Shown: positions 46,944 through 55,808, numbered from the stretch's first letter. The stretch is 57,479 nt of DNA from Chloroflexia bacterium (GCA_030446765.1 JAUJMR010000001.1:184253-241731), one strand, 5' to 3'. Made by a program: numbers and translations. The notes: generated from the sequence alone by a model not told the origin.

Positions 46944-47624
46944 TAGTACCCCGAGGTCAAGCAGCAACCGCGCGTCGGTAACGCCTGCGACTGCACGGCG
47001 CAGCGCATCCGCAGCATACGTCGGCGGCAGAAGCAAGCCAAACCACTGCAACGCCAGCGGCAAACTTTCCATAGGAATCATCACCGGGGCAGCGAACAGC
47101 ACGACGATTCCCGCCACCTGCGAGAGCAAGTTCACGAGCTGCAGGCTCGGTGAAAGCAGGCCCAGGGCTGCCCCCATACCCGAGAGCGCGAGCGCGGTGA
47201 GCGGGAGGATGAGCAGCAGGAGCGGGCTGAGCTTGAAGTCCAAGCGGTACAGCAGCCCGCCGCCGACGAGCGCTACCAGGATCCCCGGCATCTGTAACAC
47301 CAGCTTGCTCGCAATGACTGCCAGCAGCACGCTGCTTTTGGAGATCGGCAAGGACGCATAGTACAGGAAGTCGCCACGGTCCTTCATCCACGCGATGCTC
47401 TGCGCGACCATCGTGATGCCCACAAACGTCAGCGACGAGACCGCGGACCCCGTGATGATATACGTCAGCCCCGCCGGGCTCTGCCCATCTCCCACCACAC
47501 CGAGCCCGAAGACGAGCAGGAGGGGGAAAACGGTCGTAAAAAAGATGGTGCCGGCGAGGAAACCCCGCTCCTCCAGCAGCTGCACGATGAACAGATAGCG
47601 AAATTCCGTCCAGTGCCTCTTCAC
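46908..47624 (-). CDS. ABC-2 permease truncated by IS630 insertion
   Basis: The protein has 238 residues, with five clear membrane segments, starting [20 protein letters not shown]. Its last 11 residues ([10 protein letters not shown] with the preceding Val) come from the insertion element; host coding ends at the TA at 46944. The expected sixth helix is on the far side of the element. With its partner ATPase it would form an export ABC transporter. The GTG start at 47624 overlaps the ATPase stop (GTGA). The truncated form may be unstable; a functional copy would need the helix restored. Confidence 0.85.
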   Translation of the reverse strand: MKRHWTEFRYLFIVQLLEERGFLAGTIFFTTVFPLLLVFGLGVVGDGQSPAGLTYIITGSAVSSLTFVGITMVAQSIAWMKDRGDFLYYASLPISKSSVLLAVIASKLVLQMPGILVALVGGGLLYRLDFKLSPLLLLILPLTALALSGMGAALGLLSPSLQLVNLLSQVAGIVVLFAAPVMIPMESLPLALQWFGLLLPPTYAADALRRAVAGVTDARLLLDLGVLVGRPSWTQPYG

Positions 47625-48619
47625 GTCGTCTCCTCACTCTCCAACTTCTGCCCTGCCAAGTGGATATACACGTCCTCCAGGCTCGGCGGTGCAAGCCGGA
47701 AGTCATCGAGCGCACTCTCCAGTCCATGGAGCATCTCGTCCACTGCGGCGCCCACACCATCGCGGGGTACGAATACCGCGTACTGTCCAGGCCGCAACCG
47801 CACGACTCGCCCGAAGCGATCCAGGCCGCCCTCAACCCATTCGGCGTGACCATCGCGCACGGCTTCCGGCTTGAGGACGACCTCCAGTCGCACCTCATCG
47901 CCGAGCTGGGTCTTCAACTCGCCCGGCGTCCCCACCGCCACGACACGCCCACCGTCGATCATTGCGACCTGCTCGATCACCCGCTCTGCCTCCAGCACAT
48001 TGTGCGTCACGAGCACGCAGGTCACCGCACCGCTCCTGTTCAGGTCGGAGATGATATCCCAAACCATCCTACGGCGAACCGGGTCCAGTTCGTTCGTTGG
48101 CTCATCTAGGACTATCAGCTTCGGGTTTCCCACCAGCGACATTGCGAACGCCGCCACGCGCATCAGCCCACCGGACAGGCGGTCGAGGTACTGGTTGCGG
48201 TGCTCTCCCAACTCCAGCCGCTCTATCAGCGACTCCGCCTGCTCGCGCGCCGCCCGGTCCGACTGGCCACGAAGTCGTCCTGTTATGTAGAGTGCCCGGT
48301 GTAGCTCCAAGTTCCGCATCGCCACACGCGTCTGCGGCATCAGGCTGGAAAACGCCTTGATACGGTCGGGATGGCGCACCACGTCAACTCCCTCCACGGT
48401 GATGCTCCCCTTTGTGGGCGTGAGCAGGCCGAGAACTTGAAGCACGAGCGTCGTCTTCCCTGCCCCGTTGGGCCCAAGAAGACCGAAGATCTGTCCGCGC
48501 TCCACGCACAGCGAGAGGCGGTCGTTCGCAAGCTTCCCGCCCTTGTACTGCTTCGTCAGGTTGCGAACATCAATCGCAGCAGCGCCCTCGCCCCTAAACA
48601 TCCACGCCCCCACACGCAC
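47621..48619 (-). CDS. ABC exporter ATP-binding protein
   Basis: The product is 332 residues. Walker A is GPNGAGKTT, the signature is YLDRLSGGLMRVAAFAMSLV (SGG form), Walker B is KLIVLDEPTNELD and the switch His is in VLVTHNVLEAE. The C-terminal 100 residues form the extra domain common in ABC-2 drug or lipid exporters. It starts 28 bases after the sigma factor gene and is coupled to the permease gene by a GTGA overlap, so sigma factor, ATPase and permease are one operon. The GTG at 48619 and the ATG at 48601 are both possible starts. Confidence 0.9.
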   Translation of the reverse strand: MRVGAWMFRGEGAAAIDVRNLTKQYKGGKLANDRLSLCVERGQIFGLLGPNGAGKTTLVLQVLGLLTPTKGSITVEGVDVVRHPDRIKAFSSLMPQTRVAMRNLELHRALYITGRLRGQSDRAAREQAESLIERLELGEHRNQYLDRLSGGLMRVAAFAMSLVGNPKLIVLDEPTNELDPVRRRMVWDIISDLNRSGAVTCVLVTHNVLEAERVIEQVAMIDGGRVVAVGTPGELKTQLGDEVRLEVVLKPEAVRDGHAEWVEGGLDRFGRVVRLRPGQYAVFVPRDGVGAAVDEMLHGLESALDDFRLAPPSLEDVYIHLAGQKLESEETT

Positions 48620-48646
48620 GACCTGCCCCGCTTACATCATCACTCA

Positions 48647-49798
48647 TCATGAGCGATAAACCCCGAGCACGGCGTACGGCTCCAATGCAATCACGACATC
48701 ATATCGCGCCTCACTTGCGACATCCTCCACGCTCGCGACCACCGCCCTACGTCCCTCGCTCTCGATGTCGCGCTCCGGTAAAGCGCGCAGCCGTGGGTGT
48801 TGCGCGTAGAAACGACGTCCCTGCAGCAGGCTGAGCGTCGCGGAGAGCAGCATCGTCTGATCTCGGGCGCTGCATTCAGCGCAGCGCGTATGTATGCAGT
48901 ATCTGAGGTGCGTGAGAATGGAAAGGTCGTTGCCCGCGATGTGCACCGACAACTTGCCGCCGCACGTCGCGCACGCTGCCGAGCCTGACCTCAATGCCGG
49001 CTCGTAGAAGGCGTTGGCATCCTCCATCAAACGAGTGATAGCGGCCCTGTAGCCCCGGATGCCGCGGAGCAGCTCGGTGGCCGTATTCACGATTGCTGCG
49101 GCGGGCGTACAGTCCAGGCAGCGCATGTATAGTTCCCCGGTTGCCGGGTTCAGCCGACCGACGAGATGCCTTTGCCCGCACGCTGGACACCACAGGGACG
49201 TCTCCCGCAGTGTGTCATTCTCCGAGTAGAGGCCGTAGCTTTGCGCCTCCGCAGCCAGATGCGTGCTCAGCACGCGACGCAATGCCAGCTTGCCTCTATG
49301 GAGTCGCACGGCCACCGCACCCTCGCCGATGTTCAGTCGCAGCGCCGTCTCTACCTGCGGCAACTCATGCACGTACCGCTCGATAAGCACCGCGCGGTTC
49401 TCCGGGGATAGCAGCGCCATCGCCCGGTCCAGCAGGGACATCAGCTCCTGGCGCTCGAGATCCAACTCGATGTCCACCAGATCTGCGAAACCTTCGACGG
49501 ACGAGACAACATCCCTAGCGTCGCATGGCCTGGTTGCCATCAGCGACAGTTCCTTTCCTCGCTTTCGGGCATGGCGAAGGCAGACGTTGTTCGCGATCCC
49601 CGAGAGCCACCGGGAGTAGTCGGACTCGTCGCGTGGTGCGCGCGTGCTCCGCCACGCTTCGAACAGTGTCTCTTGTGCGAGATCCTCTGCGGCATCCGCA
49701 TCCCTTGAGAGGGTCGCGCAGAGTCGGACCAGTCGTTCGCGCTCTTCGGGTAGCAACTCCCCCAGAGGACCGCTATCCAAATGAATTGAAGCTGGCAA
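48647..49798 (-). CDS. ECF sigma factor with zinc-ribbon C-terminal extension
   Basis: The product is 383 residues. The first about 190 form a standard ECF sigma factor: region 2 with DADAAEDLAQETLFEAWRST and SDYSRWLSGIANNVCLRHAR, region 4 with LLSPENRAVLIERYVHELPQ and NIGEGAVAVRLHRGKLALRR. The other about 190 residues hold two CxxC pairs (CPACGQ with CLDC; CATCGG with CAEC), which look like zinc ribbons, and a helical and beta end. ECF factors normally have about 180 residues and a separate anti-sigma gene; none is adjacent here, so the tail may be the sensor or a built-in inhibitor. The TTG start has GGAGG seven bases upstream. An ABC exporter follows in the same operon. Confidence 0.85.
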   Translation of the reverse strand: MPASIHLDSGPLGELLPEERERLVRLCATLSRDADAAEDLAQETLFEAWRSTRAPRDESDYSRWLSGIANNVCLRHARKRGKELSLMATRPCDARDVVSSVEGFADLVDIELDLERQELMSLLDRAMALLSPENRAVLIERYVHELPQVETALRLNIGEGAVAVRLHRGKLALRRVLSTHLAAEAQSYGLYSENDTLRETSLWCPACGQRHLVGRLNPATGELYMRCLDCTPAAAIVNTATELLRGIRGYRAAITRLMEDANAFYEPALRSGSAACATCGGKLSVHIAGNDLSILTHLRYCIHTRCAECSARDQTMLLSATLSLLQGRRFYAQHPRLRALPERDIESEGRRAVVASVEDVASEARYDVVIALEPYAVLGVYRS

Positions 49799-50022
49799 GT
49801 GTTGTCCTCCGGTGCTGCTTGTTCAAGATGTGATAGACGGTGTGAAGGAGGAGCGCCGTGCACGTGCCGGATGTTGCCGTACGCCAGACCGAAACAATCC
49901 CCACCTGTATATCGCGCACACCGGTCCAAATATTACACCCCGGCACACAGCGCGCACCGCTCTCTCAGCCACCACGTCCTGGAGGTGCGATGAACACCTT
50001 GGCGTGTCATCCTGGGTGCAGT

Positions 50023-51315
50023 CTACTCTCGGCCCACTGGCGCCGCTATTGTCTGCGGCTCCACGACACTAGGGCTGTGCTCGCCCATCACCTGTGGTAA
50101 GAACACCAGGCCGGTGATACCGGCGAACACATACAGACCGCTATCCACGCTTAGCATCGGCACGATGCCCATCACTTCTCCGAGAACCCCGGCGAGGGCG
50201 ATACCAACAAGGAGCAGCAGTGACTGCGTCAGCGCGAGTGTACCGAACACGCGCCCGCGATACTCGTCCCGGGTGCCACTTTGCAACAGCGTCGAGAACG
50301 CGGCACCCAACCCCGTTGCAGGGATCCCCACGAGCAAGATAAGAACGAGCGCCAGGGTAAGTGGTGGCAGTCCAAGTGCCTCAAGCGATCGCGCGTGCCA
50401 GATGGCCAGGTCGGTGAGTCCGAAGAGCACCGCGCTGACCCCCAGCAAGGTTCGGGGGGTAAGCACGTTGCCAAAGCGCGACATCAGCAGGACCCCCAGT
50501 AGTCCACCGACTGCCTGCGCGGACATCAGCCAACCGAGGTACAGCTCACCGCCCTGGAGTACCTCCGTGACGAACGGCACGTATAACGCGCCCAGTATTC
50601 CCTCGCCTAGTGCGAACGCCGCCGACATGGCGAGCAACACCGTGATAACCCGCTCGCGACCCACGAGCCTGAGCCCATCTCGCCACTCTACCCAGACCCG
50701 CGACCATGCCGACGATAGCTCAGCATCGTTCTCTTTCCGTTCAGTCCGGGAAGTGACGGTGATCAGCGCGATAAGCACACCGCCGACCAGGTACGTCGCG
50801 GCGTCCACGACAGCCACGGCACCGAGCCCACCGAACGCCATCAGCGCCCCTCCTATCGGCGGGCCGATCAGCCGGGCAAGGTTGTTGTTCAACGCGTTCA
50901 GGGAATTGGCCGTTACCAATCGGTCGGTACCAACCAGTGTGGGCAATAAGGCGTTCTCCGCCGGACCGAAGAACAGTCCTATTGTTGACTCCAACGCAGC
51001 GACGACGTACACGATCCATATCCAGTCGGCGACGCTGACGAGCAGGAGCGGTAATAGAATGACGGCGCGGGACAGGTTGGCCCATACCATCACCCGCTTT
51101 CGATCCCATCGATCCACGAACACACCCGCGACCGAGCCGAGCAGAACACTGGGGAGTATTGATGCCATGAGCATCGCACCCGTCGCGAGTGTCGAGCCTG
51201 TTTGTTGGTAGACATGCAGCGGCAGCGCGATCAGCAGCATCCAATCACCGGCGATGGAGATCAGTCCGGCGAACCACAGTAATGCGAAGTTGCGCTCCCG
51301 TAGCAATGTCGGCAT
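50023..51315 (-). CDS. MFS transporter, DHA3 (macrolide-efflux-like) type
   Basis: The product is 430 residues with 12 predicted helices. It starts LLRERNFALLWFAGLISIAG and carries VFVDRWDRKRVMVWANLSRA, which fits the loop 2-3 motif, and FFGPAENALLPTLVGTDRLV, NSLNALNNNLARLIGPPIGG, the pattern of DHA3 exporters. It probably removes a drug or hydrophobic metabolite. The ATG at 51315 with AGAGGGG nine bases upstream is preferred to a longer frame from 51432. It stands between the GIN-domain operon upstream and the sigma factor operon downstream, all on the same strand. Confidence 0.87.
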   Translation of the reverse strand: MPTLLRERNFALLWFAGLISIAGDWMLLIALPLHVYQQTGSTLATGAMLMASILPSVLLGSVAGVFVDRWDRKRVMVWANLSRAVILLPLLLVSVADWIWIVYVVAALESTIGLFFGPAENALLPTLVGTDRLVTANSLNALNNNLARLIGPPIGGALMAFGGLGAVAVVDAATYLVGGVLIALITVTSRTERKENDAELSSAWSRVWVEWRDGLRLVGRERVITVLLAMSAAFALGEGILGALYVPFVTEVLQGGELYLGWLMSAQAVGGLLGVLLMSRFGNVLTPRTLLGVSAVLFGLTDLAIWHARSLEALGLPPLTLALVLILLVGIPATGLGAAFSTLLQSGTRDEYRGRVFGTLALTQSLLLLVGIALAGVLGEVMGIVPMLSVDSGLYVFAGITGLVFLPQVMGEHSPSVVEPQTIAAPVGRE

Positions 51316-51542
51316 GGTCGTCCCCTCTTTATTGCTCCCTGTGCGACGGTTGAATGCGACCGAGGTCGACGAAGCGCGCAAACGTTGTGACGGAGTGGTC
51401 GTTTGATTCAGTAATGTTCGGTATTGCGGCACTATCCGATGTTGGGGGTACCACTAGGCGGGTGTTTGGGGCGAGTGGGCAGAGAACGAAACGCCCACCC
51501 GCCTGGCTCCGTAACTGTTTAGTTTGGCATGGCCCGGTGGTC

Positions 51543-52187
51543 CTACCGAGCGTGAACCCGACCGGAGCCTGATGTGACCTGGGACACTTGGGGATTCCCG
51601 GAGTACACGACGCTTCCGCTTCCACTGATCACTGCGGAGAGATCGTCACTCACATGCACCGTAGCATCGCCAGATCCGCTCACGGTGACGTCTGCCCTGC
51701 GTGTCCGCAAGCTCTCCGCTTGCAGCCCGCCGGAACCACTGATCTGGACGCGATGCTCCGGTGCCTCTCCCGCTACCTGAAAGCTGCCCGACCCACTTAT
51801 CGTGGCTCCGAGCCAGCGGGTCACAAGCTCGTCTAGCAGCACCGACCCGGAGCCGCTGATCTCGACGTCCAACCGTTCGGAGTGAATCTGCGCGGACCGG
51901 GCACTGCCCGAGCCCGAAACCGCGAGCCCCCGGAGCTGACGCACGCGAAGGTCGAATCGGACTGGCATGGCTGGCTTTATTCCCCGCATCTGCCGCCGGA
52001 AGCCGATCGTCAGAACGCCATCACGCAAATCAGTCTCTATCAGAGGCAGGATACTCTCCTCCGCCTGGACCGTAAGGCCCTCGTCGTCGCCCTGGGTGAT
52101 CGTAAGCTCCCCGATACCGTGGAGGCGCACGCGTTTGACACCACGCGCAGCACGCTCCTCCCGGACGAGTGTATCGGTTGCTTGCAT
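51543..52187 (-). CDS. GIN-domain (DUF2807) beta-helix protein
   Basis: The product is 214 residues. It has no signal peptide. The GIN domain is seen as a run of short beta rungs with SGSG turns: LAVSGSGSARSAQIHSERLD, VEISGSGSVLLDELV, ATISGSGSFQVAG, VQISGSGGLQAESLR, VTVSGSGDATVHV and AVISGSGSVVYSG. Each repeat is about 19-22 residues, as in a right-handed beta-helix. In other bacteria the family is secreted; here export is unclear. It is the last gene of the DUF2089 operon, 18 bases after the preceding stop, and is the only one of the four without the shared C-terminal tail. AAGGA precedes the ATG. Confidence 0.85.
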   Translation of the reverse strand: MQATDTLVREERAARGVKRVRLHGIGELTITQGDDEGLTVQAEESILPLIETDLRDGVLTIGFRRQMRGIKPAMPVRFDLRVRQLRGLAVSGSGSARSAQIHSERLDVEISGSGSVLLDELVTRWLGATISGSGSFQVAGEAPEHRVQISGSGGLQAESLRTRRADVTVSGSGDATVHVSDDLSAVISGSGSVVYSGNPQVSQVTSGSGRVHAR

Positions 52188-52205
52188 CGTCGTATCCTTG
52201 TTGTG

Positions 52206-53330
52206 CTAACGCGCTAGGAGGCGATCTGCCTCTTCGGGGCTCAGTTCCCCGCGAGCGACGGCTTCGAGCAGCGCGAGGTCCGGATCCGCGCCCGTTCGCT
52301 CGGCGGGGGCATCGCGCGGTGTCTCGGGCGCTCCGTAACCCTCCGCAGCGCTTGGAGCCGCTGGCTTCGGCATGGTGTCCCGGGACGCGGTTGCAGGGGC
52401 ACGGTAAACATTGAGGTCTCCACCAATGCGCAAGCTCAGCCGCGCCCTGCCTTCGCCCCATACCACGTCCACCGGACCTTCATCGTTGCGCCGTTCCACA
52501 CCGGACACATCGCCCCCTACATCGGCGTGAAGCGCGAGGTCCGACTCAGTGGGCACGGAGAGTGACACATCCCCGTCGACGTCGAGCGTACAATTGTCGC
52601 CGGTCGCGAGTGCCGCGTCGAACGTCAGGTCGCCACCGACCCTCGCTCGATCAAGCCCACGCACGGAACCACGGAGTCGCACGTCACCGTCAACGTCCTT
52701 GAACGTGAGACTCCCGGCGACCCGATCTGCAACCAAGTCGCCGCCGACGCGATCAATCGAGAGGTCGGCAAGATCCCCAGCGCGTACGTCGCCATCGACC
52801 GTGCCGACGCGGCACGCGCCACCGTTCGAAATGACGAGGTCACCTCCGACCTGGCGCAGCGAGGCGCTCACGAGTTCATGGATCCGAGCGTCGCCATCCA
52901 CGTCGTGCACAGTGCACGCGCCGGAGACCGACTCGACGTTTAGATCTCCCGCAATGCGACCAAGGGTTATCTGACCTGATTGCCGTATTCGCGCATCGCC
53001 CTCAATCCGCCGCAGATCCACGTGGCCACGAACGCTTTCTGCCTCCAGCTCCCCTTGAACGGCTCCCATCTCCAGGCCGGCCAGCCGAAGCGCGCGTACA
53101 TCCCCCTCGGCGCGTTCAACCACGACCTTCGAGCCGAGCGGAACGGTTAAACGCAGGTCGTCCTCGCACTGCTCGATTGTCAGTCTATCGGCCTGCTGCC
53201 GACTTTCAGGCATGGAGTCGGAGGTCACCAGTACCTCACCGCCCTCGTGGCCCTTGATCTCCAGATCCCCGTGAACGGTGTTAATGTGTATCGTCGGCGA
53301 CTCGCCGAGTGCATATGTCGCGGTCCCCAT
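52206..53330 (-). CDS. DUF4097-type beta-helix protein with SHOCT-like tail
   Basis: The product is 374 residues. A long repeat region alternates VGGDL and VDGDV turns (for example VSGACTVHDVDGDARIHELV, VGGDLVISNGGACRVGTVDG, VRAGDLADLSIDRVGGDLVA), with about 19 residues per rung, forming a beta-solenoid. A Pro/Ala-rich linker leads to the C-terminal tail LALLEAVARGELSPEEADRL, a short helix pair found also at the end of the two genes upstream. No signal peptide is seen. AAGGAGG is placed seven bases before the ATG at 53330, which rules out the longer frame from 53366. Function unknown. Confidence 0.8.
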   Translation of the reverse strand: MGTATYALGESPTIHINTVHGDLEIKGHEGGEVLVTSDSMPESRQQADRLTIEQCEDDLRLTVPLGSKVVVERAEGDVRALRLAGLEMGAVQGELEAESVRGHVDLRRIEGDARIRQSGQITLGRIAGDLNVESVSGACTVHDVDGDARIHELVSASLRQVGGDLVISNGGACRVGTVDGDVRAGDLADLSIDRVGGDLVADRVAGSLTFKDVDGDVRLRGSVRGLDRARVGGDLTFDAALATGDNCTLDVDGDVSLSVPTESDLALHADVGGDVSGVERRNDEGPVDVVWGEGRARLSLRIGGDLNVYRAPATASRDTMPKPAAPSAAEGYGAPETPRDAPAERTGADPDLALLEAVARGELSPEEADRLLAR

Positions 53331-53375
53331 CTCGCGCCTCCTTTTTCTAAGCACGTTGCTGAACACGTTGTCTCT

Positions 53376-54584
53376 CTACGTCTGATTCGGTGTCGCCGCG
53401 AGCAACCGCTCTGCCTGCTCCGGGGTGAGCTCCCCTCGCGCGACGGCCTCTAGCACGGCGAGTGTGGGGTCCTGCGACCCGCTCTGAATATCCGGGTATG
53501 GTGGTGCATCAATGTGCGGCGGCGGGGGCTCAGGTATGGGCCACGCGGGCGGTGCCGGACGCGACTCCAGGTGCCCTCGAGGAGCGTCTTGCGCCACGCG
53601 GTGCAGCCGGATCGTGCCTTTTCCACTACGGAGGTTCAGCTCGACACGAGGCTCTCCCTCCCCGATGCTGCCCACCATGCGCACACCACCGAAGCCCATA
53701 GGACCGGAGCGCCCAACACGCACGAGTGGAAAATCAGAATGGACCTGACCAAAGCTCGTCTGGGCATCCACCCGCGCGAGCGCATCCGCGGGCAGCTGCA
53801 CCTCGACGGCACCCATCGCGCTCGTGATATCGTACGTGCCGGGCTCAAGTCGCGTGGCACAGCGGATCTCCCCCATCATGGAGTTCGCTCGCATGCCGCG
53901 CAGTGAGCCGCCGTCGACGTGTATCGCTCCCATTGCCGTGTTCGCCTGCACGTCAAGCGAGCGAGGCGCGAGTATGTCCATTGCGCCGTGACCGCTGTTC
54001 AACTCGACCTCACCTGCCACACCCGTCAGCTTCACCTCGCCGTTGCCGGTTGAAGCGCGCACGCGGCCCTCGACATCAAGCACCTCCACGGTGCCGTTAC
54101 CGGTGTTCAAGGTGAGCGTGCCCTTGAGCCGGTCGACCTTGACCCGGCCATTGCCCGTCGACGCGACCAGCGTACCGTCGTACCCGTTGATCGAGACCGC
54201 GCCGTTTCCCGTATTCAGACTCCCCTCGCCGCCCGCATCGTGAAGCGACACCGAACCGTTGCCGGTTGTCATCGTCAGCCGTGCACGCAGCCCCTCGGCA
54301 TCCACCTTCCCGAGCCCAGTGCGCAGTTCGATGACCTCAACGCTCGGCGGCACGGTGAGCTTCATATCCAGCCGCTTGGAATCGATGCCACCCGGCAGGA
54401 ACCCGTTGTTCCTCTGTCGAATCCGAAGTACCAACCCGTCACGCTCTATTACTGGAGCGTCGCTCCCTTCGGAGGTCCACTCTAGATTCCAATTGTCCCC
54501 CGCACGCGCGACAGCATCGCCCCTTTTCAGCTCGACGCGCAACTCCGTCGCGCCTGCTGCGAGTTGTTCGAAACGCTCGGGCAT
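53376..54584 (-). CDS. DUF4097-type repeat protein with SHOCT-like tail
   Basis: The product is 402 residues. About residues 105-200 contain a solenoid made of TGNG turns roughly every 17-19 residues: TTGNGSVSLHD, NTGNGAVSING, STGNGRVKVDR, NTGNGTVEVLD, STGNGEVKLTG and NSGHGAMDIL. The domain then shifts to ANTAMGAIHV and NSMMGEIRC repeats. After a Pro-rich linker it ends with LAVLEAVARGELTPEQAERL. Its ATG overlaps the DUF2089 TGA by one base, and the AGGAGG site lies inside the end of that gene, so translation of the two is coupled. Function unknown; members of the family are often exported. Confidence 0.82.
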   Translation of the reverse strand: MPERFEQLAAGATELRVELKRGDAVARAGDNWNLEWTSEGSDAPVIERDGLVLRIRQRNNGFLPGGIDSKRLDMKLTVPPSVEVIELRTGLGKVDAEGLRARLTMTTGNGSVSLHDAGGEGSLNTGNGAVSINGYDGTLVASTGNGRVKVDRLKGTLTLNTGNGTVEVLDVEGRVRASTGNGEVKLTGVAGEVELNSGHGAMDILAPRSLDVQANTAMGAIHVDGGSLRGMRANSMMGEIRCATRLEPGTYDITSAMGAVEVQLPADALARVDAQTSFGQVHSDFPLVRVGRSGPMGFGGVRMVGSIGEGEPRVELNLRSGKGTIRLHRVAQDAPRGHLESRPAPPAWPIPEPPPPHIDAPPYPDIQSGSQDPTLAVLEAVARGELTPEQAERLLAATPNQT

Positions 54585-55078
54585 CAGCGGCCTCCTAGTT
54601 TCCTAATTCGCTCCATCCCGTCCGCAGCACTGATCTCGCCTCGGGCGACCGCATCGAGAATCGAGCGCCGTTCACCTGCGATGTTCGGTTCCCCTTGGGG
54701 TCCCGTCGGCGCCGCCTCGACCGGAGGTTGCCCGAAGCTCTGCATCGCCTCGCGCACGATCCGGTGCAACTCGCCGCCCAAGCCTTGTTCCGGACGTTGC
54801 GGGGTCGGTGGTGTATCCGAAGTGTCAAGTCGCGCGATCACCTCGTCCAGTTTCGCTCGAACCGTTGGATACGACACACCCAGGCGCTTCTCAACCTCGC
54901 TGAGGTTCCCGCGACTCGTGACGAAAATGCGCAAGAACGTGCTCTGCTCCTCGCTCAAACGGCTGAAGGCGCCCGGGCTGTAGCGTGCTCGTATCTGTGT
55001 GTCGCAGCGGATGCACTGCACCTCGGTGACTTCTAGCCCACCGCCGCAACTTGGACACTCCTCAAGAATCTTTCTCAT
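54584..55078 (-). CDS. DUF2089 regulator with zinc ribbon and SHOCT-like tail
   Basis: The product is 164 residues. An N-terminal zinc ribbon (CPSCGGGLEVTEVQCIRCDT) is followed by the conserved LSEEQSTFLRIFVTSRGNLS and VEKRLGVSYPTVRAKLDEVI, a helix-turn-helix that is the hallmark of DUF2089. After a Pro/Gly linker it ends in ILDAVARGEISAADGMERIR, the same tail as the next two genes. It is the first gene of the operon and probably its regulator. The ATG at 55078 with AGGAGGGAGC just upstream is chosen over a frame open to 55141. Confidence 0.85.
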   Translation of the reverse strand: MRKILEECPSCGGGLEVTEVQCIRCDTQIRARYSPGAFSRLSEEQSTFLRIFVTSRGNLSEVEKRLGVSYPTVRAKLDEVIARLDTSDTPPTPQRPEQGLGGELHRIVREAMQSFGQPPVEAAPTGPQGEPNIAGERRSILDAVARGEISAADGMERIRKLGGR

Positions 55079-55097
55079 AAGCTCCCTCCTGGCCAAC

Positions 55098-55126
55098 AAT
55101 CTAACACGATCGCTTACTGAAGTCAA
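55098..55126 (-). promoter_or_regulatory. Promoter of the DUF2089 operon
   Basis: TTGACT (55126-55121), 17 bases, then TAGATT (55103-55098) on the minus strand. Expected transcription start is near 55091, giving a short leader before the ATG at 55078. Confidence 0.6.
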
Positions 55127-55134
55127 TATATTGA
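55123..55134. promoter_or_regulatory. Perfect palindrome overlapping the DUF2089 -35 box
   Basis: TCAATATATTGA is a perfect 12-base palindrome covering four of the six bases of the -35 hexamer. A bound regulator would compete with RNA polymerase. The DUF2089 HTH protein encoded directly downstream is the obvious candidate (inference). Confidence 0.45.
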
Positions 55135-55346
55135 GCAACAATTGGATGCAACTTCCGTAGCTCGGCCGGGCAAGGGTGATACAAGAGCTGATGACGTCGA
55201 AAGTTCAACCCGGGGTGTGGTGAATGGAGCACCTCGGGACCTACAAGCGGTAGGCAATGGACACGTTGCGTACTCCAACTGGCCAGCCGAGTCCCGCTGG
55301 CGACGGTATGTGTCGTTGCGGCATCGAGGGCTTGGTCCAGACGGTA

Positions 55347-55803
55347 CTATTGTCGAACGTGAAAAGGTCCCGAGCGACTGGTTGCACCTGGGCCTCGTGC
55401 GTTGTGGGCAGAATTCTCGGTCGAATGATAGATCCCCGTGACCTTCGTCCCGGTAACCGGATCGGACTTGGCGGAGCATAGCTCGCCGTCAACCGTGTGC
55501 TCGGCATGCAGGCGCAGTTGCACACTCCACAGCTTACCCTCGTACGAGACCGCCGCGACATTCGAGTCAATCGTGAACGACTCGATGCTTGCGCTTGAAT
55601 CGGCCATGCAGGAGGCATACAACAGCGCCGCCAGGTCTGCGTTCGAGGGTACTCGCGTCGAATGTGGCATCCACTGCTGCGATTGCACCTGCATTGGTCC
55701 ACTTTCCACTGCCATCGCACTTCTGGAAAGTGTACGCGTAGGTGTACGGACGGTGAGCATCGATCCGCAGAACATCCTGATCCCTCGCTGGGATGCAGTG
55801 CAC
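55347..55803 (-). pseudogene. Possible frameshifted unknown gene
   Basis: Minus-strand sequence looks coding in two frames: HRPYTYAYTFQKCDGSGKW and TNAGAIAAVDATFD in one, then IESFTIDSNVAAVSYEGKLW and LHAEHTVDGELCSAKSDPVT in another. The composition is that of a real protein, but there is no family match and no start site. It may be a decayed gene or chance. The remainder of 55142-55808 shows nothing else. Confidence 0.25.
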
Positions 55804-55808
55804 GAATC

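Noticed and set aside
50114-51211. Long open frame (365 codons) on the plus strand
   Set aside because: It is antisense to the MFS transporter and is rich in Ser, Thr, Pro and Arg, typical of a shadow frame.
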